Assembly: GCA_016271365.2 (NCBI GenBank)
Contig: CM028132.1
Coordinates: forward strand, 585,225,001 to 585,289,000
Origin: Neoceratodus forsteri
Lineage: Eukaryota > Chordata > Ceratodontiformes > Ceratodontidae
Length of the DNA: 64,000 bases
Direction: 5' to 3'
Both the position numbers and the translations under genes were made by a program. This document shows, piece after piece, positions 57,241 to 64,000 of the stretch (the stretch's first letter is position 1; each line of letters opens with the position of its first letter). The notes under the pieces were generated by a model. It was not told the DNA's origin, ran no database searches, and saw only the letters and a program-made list of their open reading frames with translations.

Positions 57241-58735
57241 TTACATTAAACATCCTCTGTACTTTTTCAACTATGCTTTATCAGCAAGGTAGTATTCCCC
57301 TTAGATGCATTAGACACCGCCATACCTCCTATAGGCTCTGTAGTGCCCTTGTTGCAAGTCCAGAACAAATGTTTCCACATGCTTCGCAGCTTTTTTTCCT
57401 AAACCTGGGCTCTTTCCAAAAGACGTACAGCTTAGCACTCGCAGGGTTCCACACCCATGGAAAATCATGCCAAGATGCTCAGCGCGGGAGGGACAGAGAG
57501 GGGGTGGAGGAGGGTTTAGCAGAAAAAAAAAACGTCATGCTTTTTTGTGAGTTGCAAAGAAGCCACCACCCTCCCTCAAGCAAAGTTAGCTAAACTTTAT
57601 AACCCAAAGTCTTCTCTTTTGTTTTCAAGCGAGAAACCAAAACTTTAAGAGAAAACCCTTTTTGAGCTGCGTTGCTGTAGATAAACATCCTGAAGAGAGG
57701 ACTGCACATTTTCTCTCCTGTGTTCCAAATCCAGATCGTTTGCCCTGCAGATGTTTTCGCCCTTTGCAGACTCGTAGTCGAAGTCTTTTTCTACGTGTTC
57801 TACTCCCAGCTCTCCAGCACACAAGACTTCGTCCCGCTTCCTAATGTATACCCTCGCTGACTTTGCTTTCTCAACTACTTAATTTCACGTCATTTATTTC
57901 GTGAAAAAAAAATATGAATTCAAATAATTTTTGCCGCACTTCCAAACTCTGCTAACACCATGTTTGCATTCGTCCCCGCCTTGAGATACCTGGGGAAAAA
58001 TTAACTTGAGCCTTTAGCTTCAGGAGAGGGTTAATTAACTTCTAAACTTACGCTCCAAGCTGTTATTCTGCCTGGCTGCAGACTTTATGCAACATAAATA
58101 AATTTAGACTTGTCCCTTCCTCTCTTGATTTATTAACAAATAATAATAATAACAAAAAAAAAAACGCACCTACATGGTTGCTGAAGTTAGCTGCTCTTAG
58201 AATTCAGGTCTCCCCATCCTAGCTGAACGTGTGAGTAGAGAAAAACACCTTTCCGTGTTTGTTTTCGTTTCCCCCGCGTCAGGTCCTGCTTTCTTCCCCT
58301 CTGCAGCTCTAGAGGTAACTCCAAGCAGTGAAGTGGAGCGAGAATGCCTGCCTCACTTCGAAGGGCTGGGCTCTTGTAACATGGACTCGGAGCTGGGTGT
58401 GTCCCTTCAGCTCATCACCAAGGGGTGGGTAACATCAACTTATTATTAGAGCGGAGTGATGTTGCTGCGATTCACAGAGAAGGGCTGCTCTGTTTTGTAA
58501 CAGTACATAGATATCACTCACTCACATCCCCCCTTTTAATCTCACAATGACTAATTACAGAAAGAGTATGTGCTTTGTCGACTGCATCACTGTATTCAGC
58601 CAGTATAGGTTCGAGTTTGGTTTTATAAAGGGTTTATCTTCCGTGCCATCTCAAGTCACTTTTCAAGGCAGTGAGTTGTATGCTGGTAGTGCAATGATTG
58701 TTTCATGCATATAAATGTAGCAGACATGAGGGGTT
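57240..58735. other. CpG-richer, apparently non-repetitive interval; possible promoter
   Basis: CpG is scarce in most of the window, but about seven occur within 57,738-57,842 and more at 58,220-58,400. No transposon block is recognisable. Short basic or proline-rich frames occur on both strands (for example 57,662-57,844 on plus and its mirror on minus), and an ATG at 58,381 opens 'MDSELGVSLQLITKG' up to a GGTAAC donor-like site. This could be the 5' end of a host gene or an lncRNA. I cannot confirm any exon. Confidence 0.25.
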
Positions 58736-58739
58736 CAGA

Positions 58740-59633
58740 AAGAGAGTAGAATATACAGTATGCCAGGGATGACTGCAAGAAGAGAGGGATCACTGGTAGT
58801 GCAGTTGGTGGGCCAGGGGAAGGGGAAACCCCACATTATAGTGCACCTGGGGATGAATGATCTTGCAGGATGTGAGGTGACGGAGGTGCAAGAGAGGTTC
58901 AAGGAAATGGGGAGAATTTGTTGTGAGGCAAGGAAGAACTGTAGCTTTCTCAGGGGTGCTTCTGGTCCCGAGGGCTAGTACGACAAGGAAGGCAAGAATA
59001 GAGGAATTTATTGGATGGCTTAGAGGGTGGTGTAAAAAAGAGGGATACAGGCTCATCGAGGACTGGGGAGGAACCTGAGATAACAAGGACTTCTATGCAC
59101 TGGACAGGTTGCATCTGAGTAGGCAGGGTACTAGGGTCCTGAAAGGCAAGCTGGAGGAATACAAAGGGAATAACCTCAATTAAAACTGAAAGAGGGGAAG
59201 TCAGCAGGGAACACAACACCCTTAGTCACCTGAGGGAGGGGGTCAGTAGACCCCCCCAGTCAGGACAGCATGGGGAGGAGGTAGATGAGAAGGATGGAAG
59301 AGGGGTAACTGAAGGAGGAGGGGGTGATCGGGAACAGATCAAGATGAAGTGAGGTCCCGAGTCACAGTAGAGGGTGGTGTCTCTCAATGTCAGAAGACTG
59401 AGAAACAAGATGACAGACTTGCAGTCACTGATGGTGGAGGGATAATTGGGCATAGTAGCCATCACAGAGACACTGGCCACACTAAACCACGACCAGGACC
59501 TCACAGTTCCACGATAACTATATAGGAAGGATATGGGAAAGCAAAGTGGGAGAGTAGCTCTATATGTGAAGGACGGGATAACTTGTACCAGAGAGGAAAC
59601 AGCAAAAGGTAAGACTGAAGCACCGTGGGTACA
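58740..59633 (+). mobile_element. CR1 LINE part 1: ORF1 esterase end and start of endonuclease
   Basis: The first frame (58,760-58,978) shows 'GKPHIIVHLGMNDLAG', the GxND block of the SGNH esterase domain found in CR1 ORF1, followed by 'LDRLHLSRQGTRVLKGKL' (59,099-59,155, other frame), the DxxH..G block. ORF2 starts near 59,370 with 'VVSLNVRRLRNKMTDLQSLM', then 'IVAITETLA', 'GRVALYVKDGIT' and ends at 'EAPWVHIA', where the DNA insertion begins. The copy appears 5'-truncated at about 58,740. A few stops and shifts. Confidence 0.85.
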
Positions 59634-60765
59634 CATAGCCGTTTTAGGGGGGTTCGTCTGATTTGAAAGAACCCCCCTTTTGAAACTCCCCCTTTATTTT
59701 TCATTATTTGTAAACATTTTTCAACATTTCTGTTTATTTTTTTTTGTTACAGCATGCTAATGCACACATGATGAACCGCAACACTTTCTCTCTGCATGCG
59801 CCCCCTCCCATCATCTGCTGCCAATCAGCTCCCTCAGGACCAGTAAGATGACTGGAGCTGCTTTGTGAGTCTTTCTCCGCACCCTTCCCCTATGACTGGC
59901 TGGCCAGTTGGAGCTCACATCAGCATTTTGAATGTGACCTCAATACAGCACAGCTGCTGCCTACAATTTACACTGTCAGCTAGCACTGGAGAAAGATGGA
60001 GCATGGTGGCAGGCTCAGAGGTGACATCACCAGGAGAGCAAAAAAGAAGTAGAGGACCTCAACTTATAATATTATCAGTCACCGGCAGGTAAATTTCTCT
60101 GGCCACTATTGCTGAAGATGTGTCCCTTAATAATTGTATATCAAGGGAATGGATAGGCTATGCAGTTGGCCAAGGGAACTTTTTGGGTGGGCGGGCTGAC
60201 AATTTAGAAATAAATTATTGAAATCCCCCTCTATGCAAAAAGCAAAGTTGTCTTGTTTCATATGCCTGTTTTAACTTTTCATAAGAAAAGCAAAAGAGGT
60301 ACCACAGTGGAAAGGCATTGTAAGTGTTTGGAAGGGTCTCCTGGGAGCTACACTGCAACCAGCTAATTGTGCTGTTCAGAGGGTCTTCACTGTGGTCCCA
60401 TTTTCCCTGTCATTCAGTTCCACTTTTTGTCTGTGTCATCTGTGCCAGATGCCATTAAATCAAATAAGTTGTGATGTGTTTTCTCCAGATGACCACATGT
60501 GCCAGCAGAATGACATTTGTTGCTACAGTTCAGTGTTTTGAATATACCCACTGTACTTTTGGAAGCAAGGTGGGGTGGGGTTGGGGGTAGGCATTTAAGA
60601 AATGGTAACTTTGCACTGGAAATCCCCTCCACTGTCAAATTACTTTTCTCCTCACTCCCTTTGTCATACCTATCACACTGGGGAAAAGATTGGGGGCAAC
60701 AACTGTAGTACTCAATATTGAACTAAGAATTATGTTACAGATTTTTTTTCCAAGCAGGATGCCTA

Positions 60766-61450
60766 GAATAGAAACATAGAAATATAGACAATGACGGCAG
60801 AAAAAGACCAGAGGTCCATCCAGTCTGCCCAAGATCTCTATAATCCCTGGAGCCTATAATTTCTCCAGGGTACTAGCCCTCCCCATCCTCTCGCTATTAT
60901 CCTCCTTGGTTCTGTTGCTTCCAGTAACCACTATTTCCTTCATTATATCCCAGCTCTGCTTGAATCCTCTGACTGTTTTTACACCCACCGTTTCAGCTGA
61001 CAGACTGTTCCAAAGTTTCACCACCTTTTCCATAAAATAGTACTTCCTCACATCTCCTGACCCTACCTCCTGCTAATTTCCATTCGTGTACATGTGACTG
61101 CGAATTGGTACTCAGGCTAAATAGTACCCAGCAGTTCACTTTAATTCATTTCAGGAACTTGAAGATCTCTATCATATCTCCTCTCTCCCTTCTGGTCTCC
61201 AATGAGTACATATTTAGTACCTTGAGGCACTCCTCATAGGATTTGCTCTGCTATCCCTGAATCATTTTAGTTACTTTGTGCTGCACTGTCTCCAGCCTAT
61301 TCTTATCCTTTCTGAGGTGAGGACTCCAGAACTGGGCACAGTACTCTAGGTGAGGCCTCACCAGGGATCTATAGAGGGGAAGTATTACCTCCTTTCTTTT
61401 GCTATCAATACCCCTACCAATACATCACAGCATCCTGCTAGCCTTGCTAT
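60766..61450 (-). mobile_element. CR1 LINE 3' fragment, reversed, inside the DNA insertion
   Basis: On the minus strand: 'PLYRSLVRPHLEYCAQFW', 'KDKNRLETVQHKVTKMIQG', 'YEECLKVLNMYSLETRRERE', 'MIEIFKFLK' and 'EKVVKLWNSLSAETVGVKT', the complete CR1 C-terminal order. The 3' UTR ends 'ctatatttctatgtttcta' at 60,766. This tail ('gggcagactggatggacctc...ttctgccgtcat') is of the kind I recall from caecilian genomes. Confidence 0.88.
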
Positions 61451-61730
61451 AGGCCATGTTGCACTGACTCAATTACTTAAATGGTATATTGAGTTGTGGA
61501 TGGTGGGAGTTACAGCAAGAGGTAGAGGGAGTTCAGATATGAGTTATTTAGACTTAAAATAAGCCACAAAAGTGCACCACTGAGCATACCATAGCCCATA
61601 GTTTCTGGGGCCTATCAGATCCAGACCCCTGCCCTCGTAGCAAGCCAGCACTGCAGTAAGTTAGTAGCATACAATACCCAGTCAAAACCAGCTGCAGACT
61701 CTGCACTGAGGTTCAGTGCATTAGCATTTG

Positions 61731-61776
61731 CTCTCTCTCTCTCTATGTATATATATATATCTATATATCTATATAT
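61731..61776. repeat. (CT)n/(TA)n compound microsatellite
   Basis: CT units run directly into TATATC and TATA units. Confidence 0.9.
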
Positions 61777-61779
61777 GTA

Positions 61780-61932
61780 ATAGATAACCTACTCTAAGGT
61801 GTGCGGTCATGCTCTGATATACGCACGAATTGGTGTGCGTTGTTATGCATGAGACCGCAGGCCGTGTGTGTCAACCACCCAAGGCGTGTATATGCCAGAG
61901 CGTGACTGCATATCCTAGAGTGGGTTATCTAT
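61780..61932. mobile_element. Short MITE with about 45-bp inverted termini
   Basis: 'atagataacctactctaagg' at the left is mirrored by the complement of 'cctagagtgggttatctat' at the right. The pairing continues through 'gcggtcatgctctgatata' against 'tatgccagagcgtgactgc'. The total is about 153 bp. A further left-end-like copy ('tgctgtcacactctgatata') lies at 61,979-61,998. The target duplication is unclear because of the neighbouring TA repeats. Confidence 0.6.
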
Positions 61933-62599
61933 CTTATAAAATGGCAAAATTGTTTTTGAAGGGGTAAAGTGCAGGTGTGCTGTCACACTCTGATATACGC
62001 ATGGTCATGTGATGTGTTTTATATAATCAGAATGCTGGATTTATTTACTTTGCTTCCCATTTTATAAATACACACGCACATGCACACACACAATCTGAGC
62101 CACCCAGATAGTAATAATTGTCCTGAGAGCAGGAAGTGGAGGGGAGCTCACAGATGAGTTATTCTGGTTTAAAATAACACATAAAATTAGCCACAGACCA
62201 TCTAGTACCCCAAAGCTTCTGGGGCCAGACAGCCCCCAGATCCCTTCTCTACACACCAGTAGATACAGCTGCAGATATTAAAACTCATAACATAATATAT
62301 CTGAGACAATATCTTAGGTATATTACATTAACAGCATCTTGCTGCCTTCCAGTACTGAATACATATATGTATTCACCCTGCAGCCAGCTAGATAATAATT
62401 TTGTTTAGAGCAAGGGGTGTAGGAGATCTCAGATATGACTTCTTTAGCTTTAAAATAAGCCACAAAATGCACCACAGAGCAGTTCTAGGATCCCATGGCT
62501 TCTGGGGTACTGTCGGACCTAAGACCCAAAGCTTTTTTTAAAAAGTCTCAGACTGTATAAAAAGAACCCCCCCTTGTGAAAATCCTGGCAATGGCCCTC

Positions 62600-64000
62600 G
62601 GTACAGGTACAGTCCACTAGGGAGAAGAAAATAAGAATGGGGCTTGTCTTCAGCCCACCTTCCCAGGAAGAGGAATTAGACAGCAAACTAGGGTCAGTAA
62701 GGGGGAGGTAGTAGTAATAATGGGGGATTTCAGTCTACCTGAAGTAGATTGGAAAATCCTGGCTACCTCCTGCACTAGGAATTAAGTACTGCTGGATGCA
62801 TTTCAGAGTGGTTTTCTGGCCAAAGGTGTCTCGGAACCCACTAGGGCAAGAGTTGTACTGGCCCTGGTCCTGTACAACTGAAGCATGTTCAGGATGTGAC
62901 AGTGGAGGAGCCACTTGCAGGTAGTGACCACCATGTGGTGTGGTTCCACCTCACCTTGGGCAGGGGAATGGTCAGAACCAGGACAAGAGTGTTAGACTTT
63001 AAGAGGGCTGACTTTGGTAGGATGGGAGACATTCTAGTAGGTCATCTTGCTGAGATCAGAAGGGAAAAGGATGTAGCACAGAAATGGGCAGTAATAAAGC
63101 AGGGACTGATGAAGGCTACTAATGAATGTGCCAAAATCAAAAGTAAGAAAACTGAAGCCAAAAATCCCAGCTGGTTTGGAAAGGTGGTGGCAAATGCTGT
63201 AGGTGACAAGACGGCAGCCTCCCAGAAGTACAAATGTACTCAATAAGAGGATAGGGTGGAATACTCTGCTAAGGCAAGTAAAGCAGTTAGGGTGACAAAT
63301 GCTAAAAAGGAAGTGCAGCTAGTACAGGGGGTAAGAACAGGGGAGAAATCCTTCTTTCCAATATATAAGGAAGAAAAAGAACACCAAAGATGAAATAGAT
63401 TAAAAAAGGAGAGTGGCTTCACAGAGATTAGTGAAAAGAAAGCAGAGGTACTTAACAAGTACTTCTGTTCAGTTTTCACTACAGAGAAGGGTGGGCCAGT
63501 ACCACAGGGGAACAGAGGAGTGGGAATGGGGGGAAGTCATGGACAGTGTCATTCATGCTGATGGGTTACTTAAGAGCCTAAGGATCCTGAAGGTGGATAA
63601 ATCCCCAGGGCCAGATGTCATGCACCCAAGGGTCCTAAGCGAACTGGTGAAGGCTCTGTTGGGTCCCCAGGCCAACTTGTTTAACACCCCTCTGGAGTCA
63701 GGGATCATGCCCTGGATTGGAGAACTGTACATGTGCCTCTCCACAAAAGTGGACCAAAGGATGAACCATGGAACTACAGGCCAGTCAGCCTGACCTCAAA
63801 AGTGGTCAAGCTGATGGAGTCCATTGAGAAAATGGTGAGCTTTCTGGAGGATATTGGGCTCCGGGACATGAGGCAGCATGGTTTTATGTCAGGGAGGTAC
63901 TGCCAGTCAAATCTAATTGATTTCTTTGACTGGGTCAACAGGGCAGTGGACTAGGGCCAAGCAGTTGATAACCTGTACCTGGACTTCAGCAAGGCCTTCA
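62600..64000 (+). mobile_element. CR1 LINE part 2: rest of endonuclease and start of RT, runs off window
   Basis: It resumes as 'VQSTREKKIRMGLVFSPPSQ', then 'VVVIMGDFSLPEVDW' (GDFN region), 'SEPTRARVVLALVL' and 'GSDHHVVWFHLTLG' (the SDHxxV motif, catalytic His present). The linker follows (62,980-63,400). RT begins with 'KSPGPDVMHPRVLSELVKAL', 'YRPVSLTSKVVKLMESIEKM' and 'QHGFMSGRYCQSNLIDFFDW', then LDFSKAF at the window edge. Stops and shifts occur between blocks. It is collinear with part 1, so one element. Confidence 0.9.

Larger units (their letters stand above)
59634..62599. mobile_element. 2.97-kb DNA-transposon-like insertion in CR1
   Basis: It splits the CR1 endonuclease cleanly. GGTACA stands on both sides (59628-59633 and 62600-62605) and is a candidate duplication. 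The left end reads CATAGCCGTTTTAGGGGGG and the complement of the right end GAGGGCCATTGCCAGGATT, followed by GGGGGGG-TTC at both ends. These ends are of the 'xxGGGCGTAGCCAGGATTTT..GGGGGG' kind widely seen in animal DNA transposons; I cannot name the superfamily. Inside are three diverged copies of a 130-bp unit (about 61,500, 62,130 and 62,415; shared 'ttaaaataagccacaaa' and 'ttctggggcc'), a reversed CR1 tail and a small MITE. No transposase seen. Confidence 0.6.

Noticed and set aside
58381..58440. Short first coding exon (MDSELGVSLQL...) with GGTAAC donor
   Set aside because: Too short and without any downstream exon in the window. Kept only as a remark in the CpG-rich interval.
1..64000. 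CRISPR array, operon or other prokaryotic system
   Set aside because: No regularly spaced repeats with unique spacers and no compact ORF series. Composition and repeats are those of a vertebrate genome.

Overview
This window looks like intergenic or intronic DNA from a vertebrate with a large, transposon-rich genome, most likely an amphibian. The clues are a Tx1-type LINE, TTAA-flanked elements with AGGAAA termini (the layout described for the T2/Kolobok family of Xenopus), Harbinger- and hAT-type elements, L1, and several CR1 tails. One CR1 tail is of the 'agaaacatagaaatatagac..atgacggcag' kind that I associate with caecilian genomes. This assignment is inference: no species-specific gene is present. 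I found no host protein-coding gene I could defend. Almost every open frame longer than about 100 codons is a decayed retrotransposon ORF, a chance frame or a repeat artefact.

Layout. 1-3.9 kb: a minus-strand LINE of the Jockey/CR1/L2 group with endonuclease and reverse transcriptase, a Y-x-N-P-G-P motif upstream of the endonuclease, and an 80-bp tRNA-like insert near its 5' end. 4.3-5.0 kb: a CR1 3' fragment. 5.8-6.3 kb: microsatellites. 6.9-9.6 kb: a cluster of inverted-repeat (foldback) DNA. 10.6-11.3 kb: a possible LINE tail. 12.3-14.1 kb: a long tRNA-like SINE, a CR1 tail, a CORE-SINE and a 36-bp minisatellite. 14.1-24 kb: mostly unassigned, with SINE and CR1 scraps. 24.07-26.63 kb: a TTAA-type foldback element and a 1.8-kb hAT element with a perfect 8-bp target duplication, both next to a reversed CORE-SINE. 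28-29.1 kb: LINE endonuclease remnants. 31.4-32.6 kb: a tRNA-SINE and a clean TTAA-flanked foldback MITE.

The most informative region is 32.8-47.6 kb. A roughly 6-kb minus-strand Tx1-like LINE (about 44.0 down to 33.6 kb) is split by four younger insertions: two copies of one long SINE family (375 and 586 bp), an ORF1-only L1 copy (1.5 kb) and a 1.5-kb Harbinger-like palindromic element. Each insertion has recognisable target-site duplications, and removing them brings the Tx1 parts back together. Next comes a 367-bp tandem duplication, then a 5'-truncated L1 (45.6-47.6 kb) inside another CR1-like tail with a perfect 15-bp duplication.

49.2-50.5 kb is a CR1 RT-to-3' fragment. 51.3-51.9 kb is another TTAA-flanked foldback. 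53.7-53.9 kb is a tRNA-SINE remnant. 57.2-58.5 kb is comparatively CpG-rich sequence with no recognised repeat, and is the only stretch that might be a host promoter. From 58.74 kb to the end runs a CR1 element (ORF1 esterase end, endonuclease, first part of RT), split by a 2.97-kb DNA-transposon-like insertion (59,634-62,599) that itself carries a reversed CR1 tail and a small MITE. The genes here do not form a pathway. The window is a layered record of retrotransposition (CR1, L1, Tx1 and SINEs) and cut-and-paste elements (hAT, Harbinger, T2/Kolobok-like).
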